A stretch of DNA of 64,000 nucleotides from Sorangium aterium. Lineage in GTDB: Bacteria; Myxococcota_A; Polyangia; Polyangiales; Polyangiaceae. This document shows, piece after piece, positions 51,963 through 61,194 of the stretch. The notes under the pieces were generated by a model. The model did not search any database, was not told where the DNA came from, and saw only the letters and a program-made list of their open reading frames with translations. Position 1 is the first letter of the stretch, and each line of letters starts with the position of its first letter. The position numbers and the translations under genes were made by a program. Location of the stretch: assembly GCF_028368935.1 (NCBI RefSeq), contig NZ_JAQNDK010000001.1, forward strand, positions 3,720,001-3,784,000, read 5' to 3'.

Positions 51963-53531
51963 CTACGGCGAGAAGCGCATCGTCTCAGTGGCGAAGCCGT
52001 CGCTGCCCCGGTTCGCCTTGTCGTGCGTCTCGTCGAACACATCCGCGATGCCGCCCGGGCCCCCTTCGCCGATCTCGAACGTGACGCGATCCAGGGTGAG
52101 CTGCTCGTCGTCGGCGTAGGCGATGCCGATCGAGGGCCCGCCGGAGCCCCCGCCGCCGTAGCCGCCCGTGCCGCCCCAGCCGCCGTAGCCGCCTCGGCAG
52201 GCGTATTCGCCCCCCATGGCCGGCGCCTGCCCCGGCGGGCCTCCTTGCACGCCCTGCCCGCCCATCTGGCCTTCGCCCCCCCTGCCTCCGGCGCCGCCCG
52301 TGCCCGTAATGACCCGCGTTTCCCGCAGGGTCAGCTTGCTGCCCGGATGGGCGAAGATCGCGATGCTCGCGCCGCCCGCGCCGCCGCCGCGGCCGCCCGT
52401 GCCGCCGCAGCCGCCGCCGCCGCCCGAGCCGCCTGACGCGCCGCCCAACGCCGCGCTGCCGCAGGCGCTCCGGCCCCCCGGCGCGCCGCCGCCCCCTCCA
52501 CCCCCCTGGCCGGGCGCTCCCGTGCCGCCCTGGCGGCCGGGCACGCCTTCCCACCCGGCCTCGGTGAGGCGTCCACCCTGGCCGGCTGCGCCGGGCTCGC
52601 CCGGCGCGCCGTCATCCCCACGACGGCCGTCCGCGCACGGGGCGCCGTCCTTCGCGCCCGCGCCGCCCAGGCCCGCGTCCCTGGGGTTCGGGGCCGTCAA
52701 CGGCTTGCCGTCCTCGGCATCGCCACCGCGGTCCGGGGCCCCGTCGCCGCCTTTGCCGCCCGTCGACACCGGGTCGCCGCACACGGTCGTCACGGCGGGT
52801 GCGCCGGCGACGGTCGCTGCCGAGCAAGCATCCCCGCCGATCGCTCCGATCTCCCCATACGCTGGCTGCGGATCAACGTAGACCGCATCCTGGCCGTCCT
52901 CGCCTTTGTCGGCGCTGTCCGACTGGATCTCGCTCCGGATCACCTCCACGACTGCGCCCGGCTCAAGCCTCATCGCGATCGAATGGATGCCCTGCCCCAA
53001 TCTCCATTCCTGCAGCACGTGCACTTCCACGATCGTGGATACGCCGTCGGTGGCCACCTCGCCGTCGCCCTGCGCTGCCACCACGGTAATCGGGGCGCCG
53101 CCGGCGCTTGGTGAATGGAGAATTGCCACAGCATGGCCCAAATTTTCCGAGTTGTGCCGCCATCCCCTGAAACACTCGAAGCCGCCCCACAGGTCGATGC
53201 CGGAGGGTAACGTGATGCCCTCGAAGAAATTCTCATTACACGCGAACACCCGCCCGCGTGCCTGTGGCGCGAGCGCGATCGCACGGACGAGCGTCTTCAC
53301 GGGCTTGTCCATCGTGCCGGGATTGCCGTCGTCCCCCAACGTCCGGCTCACGAACACCCCGCATCCCCCCTGCACGCGCCGTGCGGCGAGGCCATCGAGG
53401 CATGCTTCCTCCGAGGGCTCTCCTTCGCAGGTGCCGTCCTCCGCGCACGGTGGGGCGAACGTCTCCGTTCCGCACCCCAGGGCGGCCGGAGAGGACAGCA
53501 GAACGACCCATGCGGCGGCTGTAATCTTCAT
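51963..53531 (-). CDS. Secreted Gly-rich protein with DUF1565-like beginning, paralogue 1
   Basis: A protein of 522 residues. A signal peptide ends near SSPAALGCGTE, possibly lipidated at Cys20. The first 190 residues contain GCGVFVSRTLGDDGNPGTMD and PVKTLVRAIALA, the opening of parallel beta-helix surface proteins (DUF1565 style), and LPSGIDLWGGFECF. The rest is a Gly-rich, collagen-like or PGRS-like sequence with runs such as GGTGAPGQGGGGGGGAPGG, broken by beta-strand inserts (SIAIFAHPGSKLTLRETRVI). It belongs to the envelope operon from 56286; its start is 35 bp after the related gene. Structural role on the cell surface is probable; no catalytic motif. Confidence 0.75.
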   Translation of the reverse strand: MKITAAAWVVLLSSPAALGCGTETFAPPCAEDGTCEGEPSEEACLDGLAARRVQGGCGVFVSRTLGDDGNPGTMDKPVKTLVRAIALAPQARGRVFACNENFFEGITLPSGIDLWGGFECFRGWRHNSENLGHAVAILHSPSAGGAPITVVAAQGDGEVATDGVSTIVEVHVLQEWRLGQGIHSIAMRLEPGAVVEVIRSEIQSDSADKGEDGQDAVYVDPQPAYGEIGAIGGDACSAATVAGAPAVTTVCGDPVSTGGKGGDGAPDRGGDAEDGKPLTAPNPRDAGLGGAGAKDGAPCADGRRGDDGAPGEPGAAGQGGRLTEAGWEGVPGRQGGTGAPGQGGGGGGGAPGGRSACGSAALGGASGGSGGGGGCGGTGGRGGGAGGASIAIFAHPGSKLTLRETRVITGTGGAGGRGGEGQMGGQGVQGGPPGQAPAMGGEYACRGGYGGWGGTGGYGGGGSGGPSIGIAYADDEQLTLDRVTFEIGEGGPGGIADVFDETHDKANRGSDGFATETMRFSP

Positions 53532-53566
53532 GATCCTCTATCCTGCTCATCCCCGCGCGAAATCCC

Positions 53567-55177
53567 TCATCGGGGCGGCACGATCAGCTCCGGGAATTCC
53601 CAGAGGAAGGCAATTGTGCCGCTCTCCCCACTGGCTTGTGTCACATTGGGATCGCCGCCGAATCCACCGGCACCAGGGGCGCCCCATGTCCACAAAGCGC
53701 TCTCCGTGAGGTGAACGCCGCTGTCCACGCGTGCGATGGCGATGGAAACGCCCCCGAGCCCTCCGCCGCCGTGGCCGCCTTTGCCTCCGGCGCCACCCCG
53801 ACCCCCTTCGCATGCATAGTAGGCCTCGGGTGCGATAGCGCCACGGGGGCCCTCAGGCCCACCCTTGCCACCGTCTTGCCCCCTCCCTCCGTTGCCGCCG
53901 CGCCCCCCATCGCCCGTGACGATGTCGGTCTTGTCCACCATGACGTGCGCATGCAGTGCGATGATCCCGAAGCTACTGCCCCCGTGGCCGCCGCCTCGGC
54001 CACCGCGCCCCCCGCAGCCGCCGCCCCCACCCGAGCCGCCGGACGGTCCGCCTTGCGGATCCACCGGGCGGCACTTCCCGTTCGGCCCGACGCCGCCACC
54101 GCCGCCGCCCCCCTGGCCGATCCCCCCGTTCTGGCCGTCCTTTCCCGAGAAACCCTGCCAGCCGCGCGCGCTAATGCTTCCGTATTTGAGCGGGTCGTCT
54201 ACGCCCGTCCCGCCGCCGACCCCGTGCGCGCCGGCCTTCCCAGCGCCGCCATTCTTGCCGGGCGTGCAGGTCATCGGCCCGCCCTTTCCCCCTTCGCCGT
54301 TGTCGACCGAGCCAGGCGCTGGTGCCGGTGCGCCTGGCTCGCCGTCGCCCCCCGCAGCGATGTCGCCGTCGCCGCCCGTGCCACCGATGGATGTCGTGCC
54401 GTCCTCGCACACGGTCACGGCCGGCGGAGCGCCCTCCGTCCAGTCCGCCAAGCACCCGTCCCCCCCCTTTTGGCCACCCGCCCCATCCGGCGCCCGCCAT
54501 CCTTGCGGAGCGCTTTCCCCATCCGCCCCATCCGCGCCGTTCCCCGCCAGGATCTCGCTCGACACCACGTCCACCGCAGCGCCCTCCCGCACGATCATCG
54601 CGATCGACGACCCGCTCGGCCGCACCGCATCCGCCGCCACGAGCCGCACGCCGAACACCGCCGACGTCATGCTCGCCTGCCGCGCCTCCACCGTGAGCGG
54701 CACCCCCTCCGGCGCCGGCGCGATCTCGGTGAAGCGGTTTTTGCCGCCCCAGATCCACGCCGCTGTGGCGCAGTCCCGGCCGCCCCAGATCGCGACGCCC
54801 GACGGCAGCGTGACCGCCTCCTCGAAGTCCTCCGCGCAGGCGTACACCCGCCGTGTCCCCCCGGGCTTCGACGCCTTCTCCACCGCGCGCTGCAGCGTCC
54901 TGACGGGCGCTTCCCTCGTCCCGTCGCTCGCGTCGTCCCCGCGCCGCGCGACGAACACCCCGCACCCGTCCTTCGCCGGGCTCGTCACGGGATCGCCGTC
55001 ACACGGAGACGCCGGCAGCGCCGGTGGCGTCTCGCCGGGGAGCGGCTCGCAACTGTACATCGTCGTGCAGTCTTCGACATAGGAACACCCTGCGCCCCCC
55101 ACGACGCTCCCGCAGCCGAGCGCGATCGCCGCGACCGAGCGCAGCGTTCCTCGACCTTGCCTCCCGCGCGTTCCCAT
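53567..55177 (-). CDS. Secreted Gly-rich lipoprotein with DUF1565-like beginning, paralogue 2
   Basis: A protein of 536 residues, a paralogue of the next gene. The signal peptide ends in VVGGAGC, a lipobox (Cys near 31). It shares GCGVFVARRGDDASDG, APVRTLQRAVEKA and LPSGVAIWGGRDC with paralogue 1, then a long Gly-rich domain (GQNGGIGQGGGGGGGVGPNG) with interspersed strands (FGIIALHAHVMVDKTDIVTG). The ATG at 55177 has GAGGGG before it and follows the PEGA gene stop by 14 bp; an in-frame ATG at 55198 would overlap that gene. Confidence 0.75.
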   Translation of the reverse strand: MGTRGRQGRGTLRSVAAIALGCGSVVGGAGCSYVEDCTTMYSCEPLPGETPPALPASPCDGDPVTSPAKDGCGVFVARRGDDASDGTREAPVRTLQRAVEKASKPGGTRRVYACAEDFEEAVTLPSGVAIWGGRDCATAAWIWGGKNRFTEIAPAPEGVPLTVEARQASMTSAVFGVRLVAADAVRPSGSSIAMIVREGAAVDVVSSEILAGNGADGADGESAPQGWRAPDGAGGQKGGDGCLADWTEGAPPAVTVCEDGTTSIGGTGGDGDIAAGGDGEPGAPAPAPGSVDNGEGGKGGPMTCTPGKNGGAGKAGAHGVGGGTGVDDPLKYGSISARGWQGFSGKDGQNGGIGQGGGGGGGVGPNGKCRPVDPQGGPSGGSGGGGGCGGRGGRGGGHGGSSFGIIALHAHVMVDKTDIVTGDGGRGGNGGRGQDGGKGGPEGPRGAIAPEAYYACEGGRGGAGGKGGHGGGGLGGVSIAIARVDSGVHLTESALWTWGAPGAGGFGGDPNVTQASGESGTIAFLWEFPELIVPPR

Positions 55178-55191
55178 GGCCCCTCGTCGTC

Positions 55192-56286
55192 TCACCACAC
55201 GCCCAGAAGAACGAGCCCGGCCTGCGTTCCCGTCGCGCTCGGAATCACATGAACGCCTTCACGGGCCGGCGTGCTGCCGAGCAGCCATCCCTCCACGAGG
55301 AAGGATGCCGCCGTCGCGATCCCGAACACGGCCCCCGTCACCAGCGCCACATTGCCGAGCGTGGCGAACCGGCCCCGCTCTGCCACCTCCTTGCGGATCT
55401 CCGCGCACGGCGAGGGCGCGTTCGGCCACCAGCACGTCGTCGGCGTCCAGCCTTGCCGGCGGCGCACCATGTCGCGCTCGGCCAGGTTGCCGTCGATCAC
55501 ATCGGCCCGCAGCAGGAACACCGTGCCGGCTGCCAGCCCCGCCGTCGCGAGCGCCGCGCCCCCGATCCGCAGCTCCATCAGGGGAAGCGCCCGCCGCGCC
55601 GCCGGAGGCGGCGATGGGGCCTCCGGCCGCACCGGGCCGGCGCTGGCCGCCCCCGGCGGCGCGGCGCGCTCCGGCGCGCGAGGCAGCTTCAGGGTCAGCG
55701 AGCTGGCCTTGCCCGCCTGCCCGTCGAACGTCCCCACCGCCTCGCTGTGGCCATCCAGCCGTGCCCGCACGGTGTGCTGTCCCGGCTCCAGGAACAGCTC
55801 GTACGTCGGCGCCTGGCGACCCAGCGCTTTGCCATCGACGAAGACCTCCGCGTCCGGTGGACTCACCCCCAGGTAGAGCGTCACCACCCGGCTCTCGGCC
55901 TTCAACAATCCGTCTTCGGCGCGCTCCACCAGCGGGCTGCGGAGCGCGCCTCGGTGTCTCAAGCTCTGCGCCAGGTGGTCAGCCGCATCTCGATAGCTGC
56001 CCAGCGCGAGCTCGCACAGGCCGAGCTCCGCGGCGATCTCGGCGCGCTCCGCGTCGGTCGTCCACGCCGCGTCGGCCGCCTTCAGCGCCGCCTCGTACGC
56101 CGCCTCGGCCTCGGCCCATCGCCTGGCATCGCGCGCCTGCCGAGCACGGCGCAGCAGATCCTCCGCGGTCGATGTCTCCTGCGACCCCGCAAGCCCATGG
56201 GGATCCTGCGCGCTCGCCACGCCCTCCAGCGCCGCGACGATGCCAAGAAAGGCGCACGGCAAGACGGAGAGGAGCGCATGGCGCAC
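55192..56286 (-). CDS. PEGA-domain envelope protein
   Basis: A protein of 364 residues. Signal peptide to ASAQ (about residue 27), then a helical TPR-like part (LLRRARQARDARRWAEAEAA, YEAALKAADAAW). The PEGA domain is around residues 135-200: VSPPDAEVFVDGKALGRQAP and LEPGQHTVRARLDGH. A Pro/Ala linker leads to two membrane helices (about 245-265 and 315-335). Such proteins are common in myxobacterial envelopes and often head operons for surface lipoproteins, as here, where the two Gly-rich paralogues follow. Confidence 0.8.
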   Translation of the reverse strand: MRHALLSVLPCAFLGIVAALEGVASAQDPHGLAGSQETSTAEDLLRRARQARDARRWAEAEAAYEAALKAADAAWTTDAERAEIAAELGLCELALGSYRDAADHLAQSLRHRGALRSPLVERAEDGLLKAESRVVTLYLGVSPPDAEVFVDGKALGRQAPTYELFLEPGQHTVRARLDGHSEAVGTFDGQAGKASSLTLKLPRAPERAAPPGAASAGPVRPEAPSPPPAARRALPLMELRIGGAALATAGLAAGTVFLLRADVIDGNLAERDMVRRRQGWTPTTCWWPNAPSPCAEIRKEVAERGRFATLGNVALVTGAVFGIATAASFLVEGWLLGSTPAREGVHVIPSATGTQAGLVLLGVW

Positions 56287-56683
56287 GCCACGCTGGATAC
56301 TCCTGCACGCAAGCCCATGTCAATGCGCACGGTCCCGCAACCGCCGAGCCTCCTCGTATATCCGCCTCGTGGTCCAGTGAGCTCACGATGGTCGGAAATC
56401 GTCCTCAAACCACCGGATGCATGAGAATTTCAGCAATAATGATGCAATGCGTGGCTCCGCTTCGGAAGGCCTTGAGGACGGAACGAGCACCTCACCCACG
56501 ACGGCTGCTGGGCCCCCGTTGAGATCCGCAGCGGGCGCAGGTGTGGCGGCGGAGGAGGAGACCTCACCGAGCCGCTGGTCCTCTCTTCTCGGGCTCGCCC
56601 ACCGTAGGGCCACTCGCCGCGCATCTGCGAGGGCTCGGTCGATTTTTTGACCGTCCGGCCGGGCTCGGATCGTCTGCTGGACC
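56287..56683. other. Divergent promoter region, no clear gene
   Basis: The gap separates the PEGA gene and a sigma-70-like gene. A 77-codon frame (56417-56650) starts with ATG but has no ribosome site or domain. The left part is AT-richer than its surroundings (around 56417-56450), which suits promoters. Confidence 0.4.
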
Positions 56684-57730
56684 GTGGACCGACCAACGCC
56701 GACCTGCCCTGTACCCGCCCGCGTGAGATCGCTCATCAGCTACGCTGGGGTGCCCGAGCGGGACCGCGACGACGTCGCGCAAGACGCCATGGTGCGGCTC
56801 TGGGAGCGGCGGGAGCAGGCCCGATCGGCGAGGAACCCGAGCGCGTGGTGCGACAGCGTCGTCCTGAACACGGCCCGCGATCACCGGCGAGCGTCGCGCA
56901 GGCGCGAGGAGGCGCTCACGGGCCTCGACGAGGCGGCGCTCTGCGACGAGCGGGAGAGCCCCGAGGAGCACGCCATCGCTCGCCAGGAGGCGGAGCTGGT
57001 GCGGCAGCTCATCGAGGAGATCGGCGAGCGGTGCCGCGGGGTGTTCATCGCGTGCGAGCTCCTGGAGCGGCCGATCGCCGAGGTCGCCCGAGAGCAGGAG
57101 ATCCCGCTGGAGACGGCACGAAGTCGGCTGCGCCGGGCCTGGGAGGAGTTCGAAGAGGCGGCGGCCCGCAGGGAAGCGAGGCAACGAGGCCGCGGCGCTC
57201 GCCGGCTGCGCGCCGCGCTGTTCCCGCCCTGGCTCCTGGAGCGGTGTTCCTCGCGGCGACGTAGCCCCACGCGCTGGGTGGCGCGAGGCTTTGCCGTCGC
57301 CTGCGCGGCGGCGCTCGGCGCGCTGGCCGTGGGCCCGATGGAGCCCCTCGAGCCTCTCCACCCCTCCATGGCCATTCTGCTCTCCAGGAGGACGACCGGG
57401 CCGGCAACCGAACAGGCCGCGAGGGGCCCCGCCGAGCCGGCGCGCGTGAGCGGTGCGCTGGACGGGGCGGTGATGGCCCTTCCGGCGCTGGATGGGGCGG
57501 TGACGGCCCCTGCCGTCTCCGCCATGCCGACAGGCTGGCCAGCGGCGCAGCGCCGCCCGAGGCTCAGCTCCCGCGAGCAGGAGCTGATCGCCCGCGCACG
57601 GACAGCCATGGCGGCCGGTGATGTCGTGTCGCTCGTCGAGGCGCGACGCCTGCTGGAGGAGCACGGACGCAGATTCCCGCGCGGTCGCCTGGCTGGTGAA
57701 CGCGAGGCGCAGCTGGCCGGGCTCAGGTGA
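56684..57730 (+). CDS. ECF-like sigma factor fused to a membrane-spanning C-terminal domain
   Basis: A protein of 348 residues. Region 2 of a sigma-70 protein is seen as PERDRDDVAQDAMVRLWERR and region 4 as CRGVFIACELLERPIAEVAR with PLETARSRLRRAWEEFEEAA. After a basic segment there is one hydrophobic helix (RGFAVACAAALGALAVGPM, about residues 205-225), followed by about 120 residues ending in a helical motif (LSSREQELIARARTAMAAGD). A sigma factor joined to a single transmembrane helix suggests that signal reception and promoter recognition are in one protein. Start codon is uncertain (GTG 56684 or GTG 56723). Confidence 0.72.
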   Translation: MDRPTPTCPVPARVRSLISYAGVPERDRDDVAQDAMVRLWERREQARSARNPSAWCDSVVLNTARDHRRASRRREEALTGLDEAALCDERESPEEHAIARQEAELVRQLIEEIGERCRGVFIACELLERPIAEVAREQEIPLETARSRLRRAWEEFEEAAARREARQRGRGARRLRAALFPPWLLERCSSRRRSPTRWVARGFAVACAAALGALAVGPMEPLEPLHPSMAILLSRRTTGPATEQAARGPAEPARVSGALDGAVMALPALDGAVTAPAVSAMPTGWPAAQRRPRLSSREQELIARARTAMAAGDVVSLVEARRLLEEHGRRFPRGRLAGEREAQLAGLR

Positions 57731-57937
57731 TGACCGCGCAGTAAACATTGACGCGAACGACGTGGCCTTCGTCACGGAGGCGGTGCTGGACCACCGTGGT
57801 TCGCGGCCTTTGTCATAGGGGATTGAGCGCTTCCTGAGCGGGCGTCGCGCGCCGTGCGACGTCCGCTCAGGAGCGATCGTGTCCGCGCGCCGACGAGCGT
57901 TCGCGCGGGGCATTCACGTTTCACCTGGAGGCGAGCC

Positions 57938-58657
57938 ATGGAGCTTCTGGCGCTGCCCTCGCGAGGGGCGATGATGCATTCCATCAGAACACACGTCTTC
58001 ACCGACGAGCCGGCTCCTCCGGCCCGGCACGACAGGACGGCTCGTTCGAGCGCATCCGGCGCGCCTCGCACCGCGCAACGGACAGCGGCGCAGCCGAGAC
58101 CCAGGCAGAACAAGGTGAAGCCTGCCGCAAGCCCGTCTCGGGCTCATGCGTTCCAATGCCTCCTTCAGGGAGAAACGATTCGGCGCGTTCGCCGGTGGCT
58201 CGCGCGGCTCCGTGTGCCCGAGCGCGATCGGCACGACCTGAGCCAGGACGTCTTCCTGGCGGCTGTCATGAGCTTCGGCAGCTATGACCCAACGCGTGGC
58301 CCGATCGCGCGGTGGCTGAACGGGCTCGCGGTGAACCTGGCTTCGCGTTACCACGCGAAGGCATCTCGGCGGAACGAGGTCATCACGGACCCCGTGGAGC
58401 TGTGTAAGGCTGGCGAGCGCGCGACCGCCCTCGAGCTCCTGCTCGCAGCGGAGCGGCGGCGCCTGCTGAGATCAGTCGTCCGGGAGCTGCCGTTCGAGCT
58501 GCGTTCGGTGCTGGTCCAGCGCGACCTCCACGAGATCCCCATGAGAGACATCGCCGAGACGAGAGAGATGCCCCTCAGCACGGCGTACAAGCGGCGTACG
58601 AGAGCGCTTCACAGCGCGCAGGAAGCGCTCGCGAGACGCCTGGCTGCGTGGGATTAG
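57938..58657 (+). CDS. Sigma-70-family protein
   Basis: A protein of 239 residues. Starts at ATG 57938 after CTGGAGG. An unconserved Pro/Ala/Arg-rich N terminus of about 75 residues precedes sigma region 2 (VPERDRHDLSQDVFLAAVMS) and region 4 (LPFELRSVLVQRDLHEIPMR, DIAETREMPLSTAYKRRT). PERDRxD is shared with the previous sigma gene, so the two may be distant paralogues. No anti-sigma gene is nearby. Targets could include the secreted proteins convergent with it on the right. Confidence 0.8.
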   Translation: MELLALPSRGAMMHSIRTHVFTDEPAPPARHDRTARSSASGAPRTAQRTAAQPRPRQNKVKPAASPSRAHAFQCLLQGETIRRVRRWLARLRVPERDRHDLSQDVFLAAVMSFGSYDPTRGPIARWLNGLAVNLASRYHAKASRRNEVITDPVELCKAGERATALELLLAAERRRLLRSVVRELPFELRSVLVQRDLHEIPMRDIAETREMPLSTAYKRRTRALHSAQEALARRLAAWD

Positions 58658-58837
58658 CGCTACGCGAAGCCCCGGGTTTACACGCGACCGGGTAGCATGG
58701 TGAAGCAGCGAGAGAAAAAGCGGTGATGTCCGGAACCAGATCGGTGCAACCCGCGTTCCAGACACTCGCCCGGCGCATCCCGGACACCCGAATCTACTGA
58801 ATGCACCGCACGCGACGGGTATGGCTCCGATGAGCAC

Positions 58838-60217
58838 CTACGGCGTCCTCGCGCACCGGGCCCCGAAGAGGGTGCTGCTGATCAACGGGACGAGGCCGTT
58901 ACGACGGGACGAGAGCAGGTCCGGCGCAGTGGACCGGGGCTGCTCCGAATCATCGAAGTCGAAGTTCCCGCCGCGGAATCCCCGGCCCGTAGCGTCGATC
59001 AAATTGGCACAATCATTGCATTCGCTTGGATAGTTTGCTGCGTACCAGTCCAGGACCCACTCCCCCAGGTTCCCGGCCAGGTCCGCCTGTCCCCACCTCC
59101 CATCTCCCTTCGGCGACCGCGACCCGACGGCCTGGATATCGCTGAACGCACACTCGCCAGACGCAGACCGATCCCCTGCGCAGTCATACACCGCATAACT
59201 GTTATCGATTCTGGTCGAGCTCGCCGGATTCGACCACGGATACGCCCGCTGCTCGTCTCCTCCTGCCGCCGCGTAGTTCCACTCCGCCTCCGTCGCTAGC
59301 CGGCCCCCATCCCACGCGCAGAACGCGAACGCCACATACCAGTTCAGGCAGTTCATCGGCAGGTGCTCGGTACCTCCGTCGGTGTCGTCTCTCCACGTCT
59401 TGTAGGTCGGGCTGCAGTTGACTGCTGCCTTCAATGCCGCTGCGTCCGCGGGCAGGTTGCTCGTCCACTCCGCATTCCACCCGCTCCCCTCGATCAGCGG
59501 GTGAGCCCCCGCTCCCGGCGCCGGCTTGCTCCCGGGATACGCCTCCACGAACCTGCGGAACCGCCCCACCGTCACCTCGAACCGCTCCAGCAAGAACCCG
59601 CTCACCGTCGCTGGATACCTCGTATCGTTGTCCCGGTTGAACGTGCCTCCGGGCGCCGCCTCCGCGGTCGCGCAGCAGCTCTCGTCGCTACCCGGCCCGC
59701 ACGTCTCGGCCAGTCCGACGCAGCTCGGCGGCACGCACTTCCCTCGGTCGCATACGGGCGCTGCCGCAGGACATGGCTCCGCCTCCTCCCACGCCCCGTG
59801 TTCGTCGCACCGCTGCGGCCGGTCGTCCGAGCAGCGCACGTCCTCCGGGCCGCACTCGCCGATGCACGTTCCGTCGACGCACGTCTGCCTGGCGCATGGA
59901 TCGCCGTTCTCCCACCGCCCATCGACACATCGCCGCGGCGTGTTCTCCGAGCACTTCGTCTCGCGGCCTGAGCACTCCGGGACGCCCCCACCCACGCTCT
60001 CGCCGCCGCTGCCCTGCGCCGAAGCGCCGGTTCCACCCGCCCCACTCCCCGGAGCATCACTGTTACCGGTACTGCCGGGCGCACCGCCAGACCCTTCACC
60101 TGGTTCGTAGCTGGACGAGTCCGCGCCGATTGAACATGCGCAGCCGCCCGACACGGACACCGCAATCCCTGCCAGAGCCGTCGCCACCGACACGTTGAAC
60201 CACGTCGAGCCTGCCAT
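58838..60217 (-). CDS. Secreted protein with Cys-rich repeats and an FGE-sulfatase-like domain
   Basis: A protein of 459 residues starting at ATG 60217 with a signal ending in VSGGCACS (lipidated Cys likely). A Gly/Ser spacer and four Cys-rich segments (PECSGRETKCSENTPRRCVDG and similar) precede the FGE/SUMF1-type domain from about residue 215: FLLERFEVTVGRFRRFVEAY, LPMNCLNWYVAFAFCAWDGG, RLATEAEWNYAAAGG, GNLGEWVLDWY and GFRGGNFDFDD. The catalytic cysteines of true formylglycine-generating enzymes (in a CRxAxR motif) are replaced by RSTAPDLLSSRR, so it is probably a binding or structural relative. Such proteins are frequent in myxobacteria. Confidence 0.85.
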   Translation of the reverse strand: MAGSTWFNVSVATALAGIAVSVSGGCACSIGADSSSYEPGEGSGGAPGSTGNSDAPGSGAGGTGASAQGSGGESVGGGVPECSGRETKCSENTPRRCVDGRWENGDPCARQTCVDGTCIGECGPEDVRCSDDRPQRCDEHGAWEEAEPCPAAAPVCDRGKCVPPSCVGLAETCGPGSDESCCATAEAAPGGTFNRDNDTRYPATVSGFLLERFEVTVGRFRRFVEAYPGSKPAPGAGAHPLIEGSGWNAEWTSNLPADAAALKAAVNCSPTYKTWRDDTDGGTEHLPMNCLNWYVAFAFCAWDGGRLATEAEWNYAAAGGDEQRAYPWSNPASSTRIDNSYAVYDCAGDRSASGECAFSDIQAVGSRSPKGDGRWGQADLAGNLGEWVLDWYAANYPSECNDCANLIDATGRGFRGGNFDFDDSEQPRSTAPDLLSSRRNGLVPLISSTLFGARCARTP

Positions 60218-60349
60218 GGCGGTGCAGCCTCGTCCTCTCGCGGCCCGGTAGTCAAGGGAGCAGAGAACGTTCTGCCCTGGACGCATGTACACCTCCACTG
60301 AGCTCGTGCTACGTGCGCGCCGACGACGCGATACGCGGGTGCTGGACCG

Positions 60350-61132
60350 CTACAGGCACGTGTTGTCGACGACCACGCCGGTCTCCCGGAAGCGCAGGGT
60401 CCCCGGCTCCCCGTCGAGCGTCAGGGTGATATCCATGTCGATGACGCACGGGATGCCGGTTTCCGGCTCAGCCTCCCACGTCATCGTCCCGGTGGCCCCG
60501 GTCACTGCATAAGCGCGCTCGTCGGGGTCCGGCATGCCCGTGTCGGTGCAATCGCCCATCTGGTCGGTGAGCGCCACGTCCAGCACGCCCCAGAGCCCCT
60601 CCAGCTCGATCCCGGCATAGAGCGGATCGCTATCGGCGAACGACGCGATCGAGATCACCAGACACCGCTCCTCTCGCAGGTCCGCGTGGTGCACGAAGAC
60701 ACGGTCGTGATCGGCGATCACGTAGTCTGCGCTTGCGCAAGCCGTATCCCTCGACGCGTTCACCCCGGCCGCGTGCGCCATGCACTCATTGCAATAGGTG
60801 CGCTGATCGCACCCGCAGACCCCCTGACATTCGTCCGGACATCTCCCGACCCGCGGCCTCGGCGCGCATTCGCCCTGCGCGTCTTCGGCGCACGTCGTGT
60901 CGGGCATGGCGCAGTACTCCGCCTCCCCGCAGGTCGCTCCCGCGTCCCCTCCGCAGGCGACCGGCGCTGCGCCTCCGCTTCCGCCTCCGCCGTCGCCGGT
61001 CGTGCCGCCGCCAGCGCTGCTGCTCGCGCTGCCGCCCGCGCCGCCGCTTCCGATCGGCGACACGTGTTCGTCATCGCTGCAGGCGGCGAGGAGGAGTCCG
61101 CACAGCAAGGAGCCAAGGAGCTCATGTCTCAT
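60350..61132 (-). CDS. Secreted lipoprotein with a Kazal-like Cys motif
   Basis: A protein of 260 residues. Signal peptide with lipobox LLLAACSDDE (Cys about 18). A Gly/Ser spacer follows, then a Cys-rich stretch CPDECQGVCGCDQRTYCNEC and AHAAGVNAS, which is the pattern of Kazal-type protease inhibitors (CGCDxxTYxNxCxAxxAGV). The remaining 120 residues form a beta-rich domain of unknown type (VIADHDRVFVHHADLREERC, GTMTWEAEPETGIPCVIDMD). A surface-bound protease inhibitor or adhesin is likely. It is in tandem with the neighbouring secreted-protein genes but separated by spacers, so separate transcription is possible. Confidence 0.75.
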   Translation of the reverse strand: MRHELLGSLLCGLLLAACSDDEHVSPIGSGGAGGSASSSAGGGTTGDGGGGSGGAAPVACGGDAGATCGEAEYCAMPDTTCAEDAQGECAPRPRVGRCPDECQGVCGCDQRTYCNECMAHAAGVNASRDTACASADYVIADHDRVFVHHADLREERCLVISIASFADSDPLYAGIELEGLWGVLDVALTDQMGDCTDTGMPDPDERAYAVTGATGTMTWEAEPETGIPCVIDMDITLTLDGEPGTLRFRETGVVVDNTCL

Positions 61133-61194
61133 GAACGGACTATGCCATGACCGCTCGCCGGAGAGGAGCGGTCACGGCGCTGTCATGCCCCTGC

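Noticed and set aside
58838-60217. Active formylglycine-generating enzyme
   Set aside because: The catalytic cysteine motif is absent and no sulfatase gene is nearby.
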